Shown piece by piece: positions 1 to 7,613 of a stretch of DNA of 26,298 nt. A program made the translations under genes and the position numbers. The notes beneath the pieces are model-generated. The model saw nothing but the letters and a program-made list of their open reading frames with translations. It did no database searches and was not told the origin of the DNA. Position 1 is the stretch's first letter. Each line of letters starts with the position of its first letter. Location: the NCBI RefSeq assembly GCF_021648855.1, contig NZ_JAKJHX010000026.1, positions 26,368-52,665 on the forward strand. Direction: 5' to 3'. Origin of the DNA: Tychonema litorale BBK16. Lineage in GTDB: Bacteria; Cyanobacteriota; Cyanobacteriia; Cyanobacteriales; Microcoleaceae.

Positions 1-2
1 CG

Positions 3-110
3 GGCCTCACAATGTCCGGTGCCGGTATGTCGATGTCGGGCCTCACAATGTCCGGTGCCGGTATGTCGATGTCGGGCCTCACAATGTCCGGCGCAGGTAT
101 GTCTGGAGTT
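3..110 (+). repeat. 36-bp in-frame tandem repeat, about 3 copies
   Basis: Units begin at 3, 39 and 75. The first two are identical over 36 bp; the third diverges after about 18 bp. Each unit encodes GLTMSGAGMSMS, a Gly/Ser/Met-rich low-complexity spacer. Because the unit is a multiple of three, copy-number change would alter linker length without breaking the frame. More copies may lie upstream of the window. Confidence 0.95.
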
Positions 111-410
111 GGTTTCGCCACCCCGATGCGCCCTCGCCAGTTCTGGTTGGTTGCTGATGCCGAATTGATCGTCTACGGTGCTACGGAACCTGACGCGACT
201 GTATACATTGGTGGACAGCCGATCAAACTGAATGCTGATGGAACTTTCCGCTTCCAGATGTCTTTCCAAGATGGCTTGATTGACTATCCGATTTTTGCAG
301 TAGCCGCCGATGGTGAACAAAACCGCGCTGTCCACATGAAATTTGAGCGCGAAACTCCTGAACGTCGCACCAATACTAAGGAAGATGCTGTTCCTGAGTG
401 GTTGGGTTAA
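3..410 (+). CDS. DUF4912-type protein, C-terminal part (5' end outside window)
   Basis: The frame is open from the window edge to TAA at 408-410, so the gene starts upstream; the ATG at 12 is internal to the repeat and is unlikely to be the true start. The visible part opens with nearly three copies of a 12-residue unit (GLTMSGAGMSMS). A compact beta-rich C-terminal region follows, from RQFWLVADAELIVYG through IGGQPIKLNADGTF to the charged tail ERRTNTKEDAVPEWLG. I recognise this ending from cyanobacterial proteins annotated as DUF4912; the DUF4912 domain proper would lie upstream. The molecular function of the family is unknown to me. A rho-independent terminator follows at 541-575, so the gene probably ends its transcription unit. 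The family call rests on recall of the tail sequence and was not confirmed by a search. Confidence 0.7.
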   Translation, partial: GLTMSGAGMSMSGLTMSGAGMSMSGLTMSGAGMSGVGFATPMRPRQFWLVADAELIVYGATEPDATVYIGGQPIKLNADGTFRFQMSFQDGLIDYPIFAVAADGEQNRAVHMKFERETPERRTNTKEDAVPEWLG

Positions 411-540
411 TAGTAATGCTCGATCGATCAATGCGATCGTACAGGTTTGTGCCAATTTCTGAACCATCACAAGGCCTCGGCAGAGGACAAAACTGATTTG
501 TTAGGGTTAGACCCAGACAACAACCCATAACACCCCCTAT

Positions 541-575
541 GCACCGTTCTCCCATTTAGAGGAGCGGTGTTTTTT
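541..575 (+). terminator. Rho-independent terminator of the DUF4912 gene
   Basis: CACCG (542-546) pairs with CGGTG (565-569), and CTCC pairs with GGAG (561-564) with a small bulge on the 5' arm. The stem is followed at once by a run of six T (570-575). It lies about 130 bp after the stop codon at 410. Confidence 0.8.
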
Positions 576-581
576 GTATTT

Positions 582-630
582 AGGAAGAAGGAAGAAGGAA
601 GAAGGAAGAGGGAAGAGGGAAGAGGGAAAA
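582..630. repeat. Heptameric short tandem repeat (AGGAAGA / GGGAAGA)
   Basis: There are seven contiguous 7-bp units, four AGGAAGA followed by three GGGAAGA-like units. This is the STRR class typical of filamentous cyanobacteria. It is non-coding and lies just downstream of the terminator. Confidence 0.9.
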
Positions 631-670
631 AACGTATCGACCAGATTTGATATTAGACAATCATCTTAAT

Positions 671-773
671 ATCTATCTAAAGATAGATGTCTATTTGATT
701 CCTAAAACTGCCAGTTAAATCATATTTTGTACTCTGCACTCCCGGATTATTAAGTAAGCTTAAGTTAACTTAA
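671..773. promoter_or_regulatory. Inverted repeats upstream of the substrate-binding protein gene
   Basis: The gene-free stretch 411-867 contains, besides the terminator and heptamer repeat, a perfect 7-bp inverted repeat (ATCTATC 671-677, GATAGAT 682-688) and a perfect 14-bp palindrome TTAAGTTAACTTAA at 760-773, about 95 bp before the ATG at 868. These are candidate operator sites. I see no unambiguous -35/-10 pair. Confidence 0.4.
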
Positions 774-867
774 ATTTTTATTGCATAAACTGGTAAAATC
801 TCACAAAAAAACCAAAAGCAAGTTATGAGAGAAATAGCGATCGTACAATTCTCTTTCTCAAAACCTC

Positions 868-2196
868 ATGCCAAAAATCAACTCCCCACCTTTATTTCGG
901 CGACAAACGCGACCCACTTTTTTAGCATTATTCGCTGTAACTCTAGCCGCCGTTTTGTTCCTATTTATCCTCCCAGCCCTCACCCAGCAGCCCGTCGTCC
1001 TGACAATGTTAATGCAGGGGCAAGATATTGTGAACTGGAAGCCCTTCGTCCAAGAATTTGAACAAAAAAACCCAGATATTCGCATCAACCTCATAGAAGG
1101 GCCATTTGATAGCAACCTGGTAGAAAATCTTTATACATCAGCTTTTTTGTTAGGCGATTCGCCCTACGACATCATCAACATGGATATTGTCTGGGTTCCC
1201 AAATTTGCCGCCGCTGGGTGGATGCTAGATTTAACAAACAAAATTTCCCCTGAACAACTTTCAAAATTTATCAAAGGTAATGTCGAAGGCGGCAGGTATC
1301 GAGACAAACTTTATCGGATTCCCCACGCTTCCGATGCCGGAATGCTCTATTATCGCAAAGACATTTTAGAACAAGCTGGAATTAAACCGCCTCAAACTTT
1401 TGAAGAGATGTTTACTATCTCTCAAAACTTGCAGAAACAGGGAAAAATTAAATGGGGTTATGTATGGCAAGGTAAACAATATGAGGGAGTATCGGCGATG
1501 TTTGTCGAAGTGCTCGCTGGCTTCGGCGGATTTTGGGCAAATCCTCAGACTTTTGAGGTTGGGCTAGATAAACCGGAGGCAATTAAAGCTGTGGAATTTC
1601 TCAAAAGTGCGATCGCATCTGGCATTTCTCCCCCTGGTGTCAGCACTTACGGCGAAGAAGAAACTAGGCTGTTGTTTCAAAGCGGTAAAGCGCTTTTCTT
1701 GCGGAATTGGCCCTATGTTTGGAGGCTGGCAAATGCCGAAGGATCTAAAGTTAAAGGCAAAATTGCGATCGCGCCAATGCTCAGCAGTATCGGCAAACAA
1801 GGCGGTTCCTGTCTGGGTGGCTGGGGCTGGGGAATTGCCAAAACCTCAAAACATCCAGAGCAAGCGTGGAAAGCCATTCAGTACCTTACTAGCGAGGAAA
1901 CACAGCGCAAATTCATTTTAGAAACCGGGTTAGTTCCTAGTTACAAATCTCTGTTTTTAGATCCAAAAATTATTGCCAGATATCCACATTACCCGCAACT
2001 GCTAAAAGTAGTAGAACAGTCAGCTTTGCGCCCTGCTATCGCTCAATATGCTCAAGCTTCTGATATTTTGCAACGATATTTGAGTGTGGCTTTTACTGGA
2101 AGTATGAGTTCAGAAAAAGCAATGAAAGCCGCTGCTAGTGAAACTCGCAATTTATTAGGCAGTTTTAAACAACAAGCCAAAGTTTCCTCAAACTGA
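868..2196 (+). CDS. Sugar-type ABC transporter substrate-binding protein (MalE-like, family 1)
   Basis: A 442-residue extracytoplasmic solute-binding protein. The N-terminus has basic residues (RRQTRPT) followed by a hydrophobic segment at about residues 18-37, which is a signal peptide or N-terminal anchor without a lipobox Cys. The mature part has the layout of the carbohydrate-binding family: FVQEFEQKNPDIRINLIEG, then DIINMDIVWVPKFAAAGWM, then GMLYYRKDILEQAG and PPQTFEEM, a pattern shared with MalE/UgpB-type proteins. The expected role is capture of a sugar or sugar-derived osmolyte for a CUT1-type importer; the substrate cannot be read from the sequence. No permease or ATPase gene lies alongside, so it must work with components encoded elsewhere. 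The start at 868 has no clear Shine-Dalgarno but places the signal segment correctly. No terminator is evident after 2196. Confidence 0.85.
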   Translation: MPKINSPPLFRRQTRPTFLALFAVTLAAVLFLFILPALTQQPVVLTMLMQGQDIVNWKPFVQEFEQKNPDIRINLIEGPFDSNLVENLYTSAFLLGDSPYDIINMDIVWVPKFAAAGWMLDLTNKISPEQLSKFIKGNVEGGRYRDKLYRIPHASDAGMLYYRKDILEQAGIKPPQTFEEMFTISQNLQKQGKIKWGYVWQGKQYEGVSAMFVEVLAGFGGFWANPQTFEVGLDKPEAIKAVEFLKSAIASGISPPGVSTYGEEETRLLFQSGKALFLRNWPYVWRLANAEGSKVKGKIAIAPMLSSIGKQGGSCLGGWGWGIAKTSKHPEQAWKAIQYLTSEETQRKFILETGLVPSYKSLFLDPKIIARYPHYPQLLKVVEQSALRPAIAQYAQASDILQRYLSVAFTGSMSSEKAMKAAASETRNLLGSFKQQAKVSSN

Positions 2197-2392
2197 CATC
2201 TTATAGCATCCCATGTATAGTCAGTGTTCTAGCTGACGCACCCTACAGGCCTCGTTAGTGGTTGAAATGCTCCACAGCTTAATTGCTAATAGGGAAAAAC
2301 CACAAGTCTGAAGAAATCATTAAAAATTTTCCTGAGAAGTTACCGAAAGAATAGTAATCTAGATAGTAGTCTTGGCTAAATAATTTTTAGTG

Positions 2393-3235
2393 ATGAAATT
2401 AAATCAGTCTAATATTTCTAAATGGTTGGCAATCCTATTTGCTAGTATTTTAATCACTTTCGCCTTGCCTTTGCTGGCGAAGGAGATTCAACTGCCTGGG
2501 AGTCGCTGGGTGGAAGTACGGCAAGTTAGGGGAACCGTAACGTATCAAGGAAGACCAGCAAAAGTGGGCGATCGCCTGACAGCAGCCGGCCAGCAAATCT
2601 CCACAGGCAAACAATCTAGTGCGGTTTTAGCGGTAGACACTGGCATCGCCACAATTAATGTAGCAGAATTAAGCACCGTCCAAGTTAAAGGTCTGTCCGT
2701 TGCTGTCGGCGGAGGTAAAGTTACCCTGCTGTCAGTCCCCGCAGGATTGGCAAGAGTTTCAGCCCGACGCTTGACTAACCCCAATTCGCGCCTAGAAATT
2801 AACAGCCCAGCGGGAGTTGTGGGCGTCAGGGGGACTGAATTCTCCGTGGGTGTTGGTCCAGAGGGAAAAGCCGCAACTGCCTTATTTGAGGGGAAGGTTG
2901 ACGCTAGCGCTCAAGGGCAAAGTGTGAAGATAGAAAAGGGTTATGCTTCTGTCACTTTTCCCGGTAATCCTCCCGCTGCACCCCAGGCATTCAAAGAAAA
3001 TCTGAACTATGAATTGATCAGTTTATCAGTCATCAGTCCAGGCAAAGTTCGATGTATTTGTACTGTCGATCCGCTGAATTTAGTCTATTTAAATGACCAA
3101 CCGTTAAAGATGGATCGAACAGGTAAAATCGACGAGATAGTGCCGAAGCCAGCTAACTCTGACTACTGGCTAGTGGTTCGCAGTCCGGTGGGAAATGAGG
3201 TATCTTATGAACTCGGTGCAAGTTTAATTAAGTAA
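2393..3235 (+). CDS. Exported FecR-domain protein
   Basis: About 280 residues. GTG at 2390 and ATG at 2393 are adjacent in-frame starts; the ATG is taken, and neither has a strong ribosome-binding site. Residues 1-30 form a signal peptide (hydrophobic core LAILFASILITFALPLLA). The central part matches the FecR fold: VRQVRGTVTYQGRPAKVGDRL, an LSTVQVKG stretch, then NSPAGVVGVRGTEFSVGV and LFEGKVDASAQGQSVKI. The C-terminal third is beta-rich and unassigned. In cyanobacteria, periplasmic FecR-domain proteins are often encoded directly before CHASE2-type cyclases. Here the cyclase gene starts only 6 bp downstream, so co-transcription and a shared signalling role in the periplasm are likely (inference). 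There is no sigma regulator or TonB receptor nearby, so this is not the classical iron-dicitrate system. Confidence 0.85.
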   Translation: MKLNQSNISKWLAILFASILITFALPLLAKEIQLPGSRWVEVRQVRGTVTYQGRPAKVGDRLTAAGQQISTGKQSSAVLAVDTGIATINVAELSTVQVKGLSVAVGGGKVTLLSVPAGLARVSARRLTNPNSRLEINSPAGVVGVRGTEFSVGVGPEGKAATALFEGKVDASAQGQSVKIEKGYASVTFPGNPPAAPQAFKENLNYELISLSVISPGKVRCICTVDPLNLVYLNDQPLKMDRTGKIDEIVPKPANSDYWLVVRSPVGNEVSYELGASLIK

Positions 3236-3241
3236 TAGGCA

Positions 3242-5065
3242 ATGACTAAATTAATAATCCCTCGTTTGCGAGTTTTTTTTTCCCGCACCCAATCCTTAAT
3301 ACCGGGAGTTGTTGCCGCTATTATTTCCTTGGGTGCATTGCATTTGGATGCCTGGAAACCGCTGGAACAACTAAGCTCTAACAGCCTGTTTCAACTTCGC
3401 GAAAGTGGAATTTTACCCAAACCTATTTGGGATAAACGAGTGGTAGTCATTGCAATAGACGAAGCAAGTTTAAGGAAGTTGGGGAGATTTCCGTTTTCGC
3501 GCGATCGCTACACTAAATTATTACAAGCCCTTTCCCCAGCTAAACCCGCAGTCGTTGGTTTCGACATTATTTTTCCCGAATCCAGTCCCCAAGATGACCA
3601 ACTTGCAGACGCGATGAGTGCAACAGGTAATGTAGTGTTAGCTAAGGCTTGGGATGACAAAGGAAAACCTCTACCAACTGTACCAACTTTAGAAGCCGCA
3701 GCCGCCGACCGAGGTCATATTTTCCATAAGTCAGACACAGATGGGATCGGTCGTCAAGCCACGCTGTGGTTGCGAGATATTCCATCCTTTGGAATTGCCA
3801 TGCTGCACGTTTACAACGCTGACAAGCAACCGCAATCTGGAGGGCTAGAAAAGTTTTTATCACCGCCTAATAACGGCAGTCTAGAATTTTACAGTGCAGG
3901 GATAAATTGGCCTGGAAAAACGGAATTTCTACCGACTTATTCGTTTGCTGATGTTCTGGAAGGTAAAATTCCCCAAGATGTTTTTAAAGACAAATTGGTG
4001 TTAGTAGGTATGACGGCAACAGGTTTAGATCCCTTGCGGACTCCTCTAAATCAAATTTCACCCACCAGTGGGATTTACCTTCATGCCGCAGTTATCGATA
4101 ACTTGCTCAATAACCGACTGCTGCAACCTTTACCTGACTGGACAACTTGGCTGATATTACTTTTAATTGGGCCAATTACTAGCGGGATATTATCGAAATC
4201 TGGGCCCAGGGGACGAATTGCGATCGCTATTCTTTTTCCTCTAATTTGGTATGCAGTTTCTTTCTTATTATTTACGTTTAATTCTCTACTAATGCCCATT
4301 GCTGCACCGATTGGTACGATCGTCTTAGCTGGAATTGGACTGCAACTACGAGAACAACAAGAGAAAGAACAATTAATGAGCCTGTTTGAAAAATACATGG
4401 CAAAAGAAACAGCCGAACTAATTTGGCAGCGAAAAGACGAAATATTTAAGAATGGCGAAATGCAACCGCAAGAAATGGTCGCCACCGTTTTATTTATGGA
4501 TATTCGAGGGTTTACTAGCATTTCCGAGCAACTATCTCCGAGTGAATTGATGTCTTGGCTAAATCAATATTTAAATGCCATGAGTGAGTGTATTATGGAT
4601 CGCGGTGGCGTGATCGATAAATATATTGGCGATGCAATTATGGCAATATTTGGCATTCCCTTTCCTCATACTAAACCTGAAGAAATCAAACAGGACGCTC
4701 TAAATTGTATTGCCGCTTGCTTGGATATGTCAGAACGATTGAAACAATTAAATCAGCAATTAGAAAGGGAAGGAAAGCCAAAAATTGAATTCGGAGTTGG
4801 CATTCATACAGGGTCGATTATTGCTGGAACTGTCGGAGGCGGGAAGCGATTAAATTTTTCGGTTTTAGGAGATACTGTGAATGTTGCGGCTCGGTTAGAA
4901 GCAATGAATAAAGATATTAAAGAAGACAATCCTTATCGGGTATTAATCACAGGAGAAACCTGGGAATTGGTAAGCGATAGCTACGAAGCAAAACCAGTTA
5001 AAAGTATTCAATTAAGAGGGAGAAAACAAGAAACAAGTATTTGCGCGATCCTTGGTCAAAAGTAA
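3242..5065 (+). CDS. CHASE2-domain class III adenylate (nucleotidyl) cyclase
   Basis: A 607-residue membrane sensor that makes a cyclic nucleotide. One N-terminal membrane helix (about 18-36) is followed by a periplasmic CHASE2 domain (about 40-290; VVVIAIDEASLRKLGRFPF, VGFDIIFPE). Three membrane helices follow (about 300-318, 324-346, 348-369), then a linker (EKYMAKETAELIW) and the catalytic domain (about 410-590). Metal-binding Asp420 (LFMDIRGFTS) and Asp464 (KYIGDAIMA) are present, as are transition-state Asn547 and Arg551 (GDTVNVAARLE). Lys460 is kept at the purine-selecting position; Ser540 replaces the Asp of mammalian adenylate cyclases and is not the Cys/Glu-type signature of guanylate cyclases, so cAMP is the likelier product. 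It sits 6 bp after the FecR gene, the probable partner for its periplasmic input. Confidence 0.92.
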   Translation: MTKLIIPRLRVFFSRTQSLIPGVVAAIISLGALHLDAWKPLEQLSSNSLFQLRESGILPKPIWDKRVVVIAIDEASLRKLGRFPFSRDRYTKLLQALSPAKPAVVGFDIIFPESSPQDDQLADAMSATGNVVLAKAWDDKGKPLPTVPTLEAAAADRGHIFHKSDTDGIGRQATLWLRDIPSFGIAMLHVYNADKQPQSGGLEKFLSPPNNGSLEFYSAGINWPGKTEFLPTYSFADVLEGKIPQDVFKDKLVLVGMTATGLDPLRTPLNQISPTSGIYLHAAVIDNLLNNRLLQPLPDWTTWLILLLIGPITSGILSKSGPRGRIAIAILFPLIWYAVSFLLFTFNSLLMPIAAPIGTIVLAGIGLQLREQQEKEQLMSLFEKYMAKETAELIWQRKDEIFKNGEMQPQEMVATVLFMDIRGFTSISEQLSPSELMSWLNQYLNAMSECIMDRGGVIDKYIGDAIMAIFGIPFPHTKPEEIKQDALNCIAACLDMSERLKQLNQQLEREGKPKIEFGVGIHTGSIIAGTVGGGKRLNFSVLGDTVNVAARLEAMNKDIKEDNPYRVLITGETWELVSDSYEAKPVKSIQLRGRKQETSICAILGQK

Positions 5066-5068
5066 AGG

Positions 5069-5193
5069 CATATCAATTCCGTTTACATCGGAATGATATC
5101 ATTTTAGATTTGAAACACAGATGTCATTGCGAGCTCTTAGCGAAGCAATCGCAATGGCTATGATATCATTCCGAGGCTACCGGAAGTGATATC
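5069..5193. repeat. Cluster of palindromic interspersed repeats
   Basis: Three hairpins stand in a row between convergent genes. TATCAATTCCG (5071-5081) pairs with CGGAATGATA (5089-5098) with one mismatch. CATTGCGA (5125-5132) pairs perfectly with TCGCAATG (5149-5156). GATATCA (5162-5168) pairs with TGATATC (5187-5193). The 26 bp at 5122-5147 recur exactly at 19132-19157. These may act as bidirectional transcription ends for the cyclase and methyltransferase genes. No other terminator is seen. Confidence 0.8.
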
Positions 5194-5234
5194 AATAACG
5201 ATTCGATGTTTCACCGTTTCGCTACAATCCTAAT

Positions 5235-6281
5235 TCAAATGACAGATAATGCTTTCTGTCCGATGCTTGTTGCGCGATGCTTTTTTCCCGATGCTTTCTG
5301 CCGAATAACAATATCTTCAAAAATCTTACGCGCTAAAACTCTAGCTAAATTGACAGGTACTGCATTACCAACCATTTTATATCCATCAATGATATACTTG
5401 TACTTGAAAATGAACTCATCTGGGAAAGTCTGAATTCTGGCACATTCCCTGACAGACAATCTGCGGTAAGGTTGAGGTGAATTCGGATCGAAAATCCGTT
5501 TGTCCTTATCTACCAAAATCATTTTACTAGCTTGAGGATGGAGAGGTGCGTGTCGCCCGCCCGCCTGAATCGTAAAAGAAGGTTCCGACCAACTTCTGAC
5601 TCGATTTCGCGACATATAAATGCTCGAAAATCCTAAATCAGCACATTCGTGATTGGGAATAGATGGGTGATAATGATCTACTTTACCCTTAACTGGAATT
5701 GGTGCGATCGCCTCCAAGTCAAAAATCGCATCCTTCAACGTCAAAACCTCATCCGCAGCTTCAGGAAACTCAAAGCCAAAACCCAGACTTTCCCGATAAC
5801 CAACCACAATCACTCTTTGTCTATCTTGTGGTACTCCAAAATTTCTAGCATTCAACAACTTGTACGAAACCCGATAGCCAATTTGCTCAAATTGCGATAA
5901 TATATAAGTGAAAGCATCCCGATTTCTGGGAGACAAAATCCCACTTACATTCTCAGCCAAAAAAAACAAAGGCTGCTTGTCCCTAACAATTCGGATATAA
6001 TCCCAAAAAAGTTGACCTCGACAGTCATCAATTCCCCGTTTCGCACCAGCCGCACTCCAACTTTGACAAGGAGGGCCACCGATTATCCCGATACAATCAG
6101 GAACTTCATCAGAATTGATTTTTCGGATATCTCTGCGATCTAACTGAGTTTCAGTATGATTAAATTGATAGGTATCCCAAATAGTGCGATCGTACTCATT
6201 AGCCCAAACCGGATTAAAGCCAGCCAGACGAAAACCCAAATCCAACCCACCACAACCCGCAAACAGAGAAATAATATTCAC
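5235..6281 (-). CDS. Solitary C5-cytosine DNA methyltransferase, M.HaeIII-like (predicted GGCC)
   Basis: A 348-residue DNA (cytosine-5)-methyltransferase. Motifs in order: I (FAGCGGLDLG, residues 7-16), IV with catalytic Cys72 (GGPPCQSWS), VI (Glu110, AENVSG), VIII (QDRQRVIVVG, about 152-161), a short target-recognition region, IX (RECARIQTFPD) and X (GNAVPVNLA). The region from IPNHE through SIYMSRNRVRSW to HPQASKM closely resembles, from memory, the recognition region of Haemophilus M.HaeIII, as does the N-terminus, so GGCC is the predicted target. Anabaena DmtB is a known cyanobacterial GGCC methyltransferase. The start is GTG at 6281, which matches the M.HaeIII N-terminus. No restriction endonuclease gene is adjacent, so an orphan housekeeping or epigenetic role is inferred. 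The last 20 or so residues are encoded by a 14-bp tandem repeat. Confidence 0.9.
   Translation of the reverse strand: MNIISLFAGCGGLDLGFRLAGFNPVWANEYDRTIWDTYQFNHTETQLDRRDIRKINSDEVPDCIGIIGGPPCQSWSAAGAKRGIDDCRGQLFWDYIRIVRDKQPLFFLAENVSGILSPRNRDAFTYILSQFEQIGYRVSYKLLNARNFGVPQDRQRVIVVGYRESLGFGFEFPEAADEVLTLKDAIFDLEAIAPIPVKGKVDHYHPSIPNHECADLGFSSIYMSRNRVRSWSEPSFTIQAGGRHAPLHPQASKMILVDKDKRIFDPNSPQPYRRLSVRECARIQTFPDEFIFKYKYIIDGYKMVGNAVPVNLARVLARKIFEDIVIRQKASGKKHRATSIGQKALSVI
5247..5302. repeat. 14-bp tandem repeat forming the 3' end of the methyltransferase gene
   Basis: Four 14-bp units start at 5247, 5261, 5275 and 5289, each of the form NNATGCTTNNTNNN; the last three begin CGATGCTT. They encode the basic tail after the conserved methyltransferase core (from about RQKASGKKHRA). 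A 14-bp unit is not a multiple of three, so gain or loss of a copy would change the C-terminus and its stop codon. Confidence 0.75.
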
Positions 6282-6284
6282 AAA

Positions 6285-6335
6285 ACTCGGCGATTGAAAT
6301 CGCTACTACACAAACTAAGTCCACCTACGTGGACT
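6285..6335 (+). repeat. Two-hairpin interspersed repeat, copy A
   Basis: The element starts ACTCG and contains hairpin 1, GCGATT (6290-6295) / AATCGC (6298-6303), a linker with TACACAAAC, and hairpin 2, AGTCCAC (6318-6324) / GTGGACT (6329-6335). It fills most of the 66 bp between the divergent start codons of the methyltransferase (6281) and folC (6348), so it must overlap the leader or promoter of one or both. A second copy in inverted orientation lies at 26172-26221. Confidence 0.85.
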
Positions 6336-6347
6336 GGGAAATAATCA

Positions 6348-7613
6348 ATGAATGCAGAATCCATCCTCAAATCATACCAACACTTCGGCGTCCATCTCGG
6401 ACTAGAAAGAATCAACCAACTTCTCCAAAAACTAGACAACCCTCAACAAAAAGTCCCCATCATCCACATCGCCGGTACAAACGGCAAAGGTTCAGTCTGC
6501 GCCTACCTATCATCCATACTCACAGCAGCAGGTTATCGAGTCGGGCGCTACACATCCCCGCACTTAATCGATTGGACAGAAAGAATTTGCATCAACCAAA
6601 AACCAATTTCCCCGATCGAACTACAACAATACCTCGAACGAGTCATCGCCGCCACGCAAAACGATACCGAAACTCCCACCCAATTTGAAATCATCACCGC
6701 TGTAGCTTGGCTGTATTTCGCCGAACAAAAAGCAGACATCGCCGTCATTGAAACCGGATTGGGCGGTAGATTAGACGCGACTAATGTGTGCGAAAACCCC
6801 CTCGTTAGCGTCATCACATCCATCAGTCTCGAACATTGGCAAATACTTGGCCCCACTGTCGCTGATATCGCTGGGGAAAAAGCCGGGATTCTCAAAGCAA
6901 AATGTCCGGTTGTTATTGGAGAATTGCCAGAATCTGCTAGAGTAGTTATGGAGAAACGCATCCAAAAATTAGACTGTCCTGCAACTTGGGTAAAACCAGC
7001 CATAGACTTAGGACAAGGATTTGCAGAATATCAGTTAAACCGAAATTCTGTTAAAGTAAGATACGAATTGCCGTTGTTGGGAAAAATTCAACTCATGAAT
7101 TCAGCAATTGCGATCGCAACTCTGCAAAACCTCGAAAACCAAGGATGGCAAATCTCCGAAAGTGCGATTCAAAACGGTATCGCCCAAACCCAATGGCTTG
7201 GAAGACTCCAACAGACAAGTTGGAAAAATCAGACAATATTAATAGATGGAGCTCACAATCCAGCCGCAGCCATTGCATTGCGCGAATACGTCGATAATTT
7301 AAACACTTCCCAAGTACCAATTAACTGGGTAATCGGGATTCTCGCCACGAAAGACTGCGACGATATATTAACAGAATTACTCAAAAAGGGCGATCGACTT
7401 TATCTAGTATCCGTACCCGACCAAAATTCAACACCACCCGCAGAATTAGCCACCCTCGCCCAAAACATCTGTCCTGAATTAGCACTCTGCGAAACATTCC
7501 CCGACTTAACCACAGCCTTAGATGCTGCTGTTGCAGAAGATAACTTAACAGTCCTTTGCGGTTCCCTTTATCTAGTCGGCCACTTTCTTCAACAACAAAA
7601 ATCCCAAGTTTAA
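6348..7613 (+). CDS. folC: Bifunctional folylpolyglutamate synthase / dihydrofolate synthase
   Basis: A 421-residue Mur-ligase-type enzyme that adds glutamate to dihydropteroate and to folates, in the cytoplasm, using ATP. The P-loop GTNGKGS is at residues 43-49 (Lys47). The signature GLGGRLDATNV, the segment HWQILGPTVADIAGEKAGI with the Lys that is usually carbamylated, and the C-terminal-domain motif DGAHNPAA (Asp300) are all present. Length fits the family (about 420). The ATG at 6348 gives the usual N-terminus (ILKSYQHFGVHLGLERI). Its upstream region is almost wholly repeat copy A, and no strong Shine-Dalgarno is visible, so translation initiation may be unusual. The gene is not in an obvious operon; the next gene (8085) is convergent. 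Confidence 0.95.
   Translation: MNAESILKSYQHFGVHLGLERINQLLQKLDNPQQKVPIIHIAGTNGKGSVCAYLSSILTAAGYRVGRYTSPHLIDWTERICINQKPISPIELQQYLERVIAATQNDTETPTQFEIITAVAWLYFAEQKADIAVIETGLGGRLDATNVCENPLVSVITSISLEHWQILGPTVADIAGEKAGILKAKCPVVIGELPESARVVMEKRIQKLDCPATWVKPAIDLGQGFAEYQLNRNSVKVRYELPLLGKIQLMNSAIAIATLQNLENQGWQISESAIQNGIAQTQWLGRLQQTSWKNQTILIDGAHNPAAAIALREYVDNLNTSQVPINWVIGILATKDCDDILTELLKKGDRLYLVSVPDQNSTPPAELATLAQNICPELALCETFPDLTTALDAAVAEDNLTVLCGSLYLVGHFLQQQKSQV

Noticed and set aside
3..110. Possible CRISPR-like array of 36-bp repeats
   Set aside because: The units are contiguous with no spacers, are in frame and encode a Gly/Ser/Met linker.
6329..6688. 119-codon frame overlapping the start of folC
   Set aside because: folC is certain from its P-loop; this frame is Arg/Thr/Pro-rich with no recognisable features.
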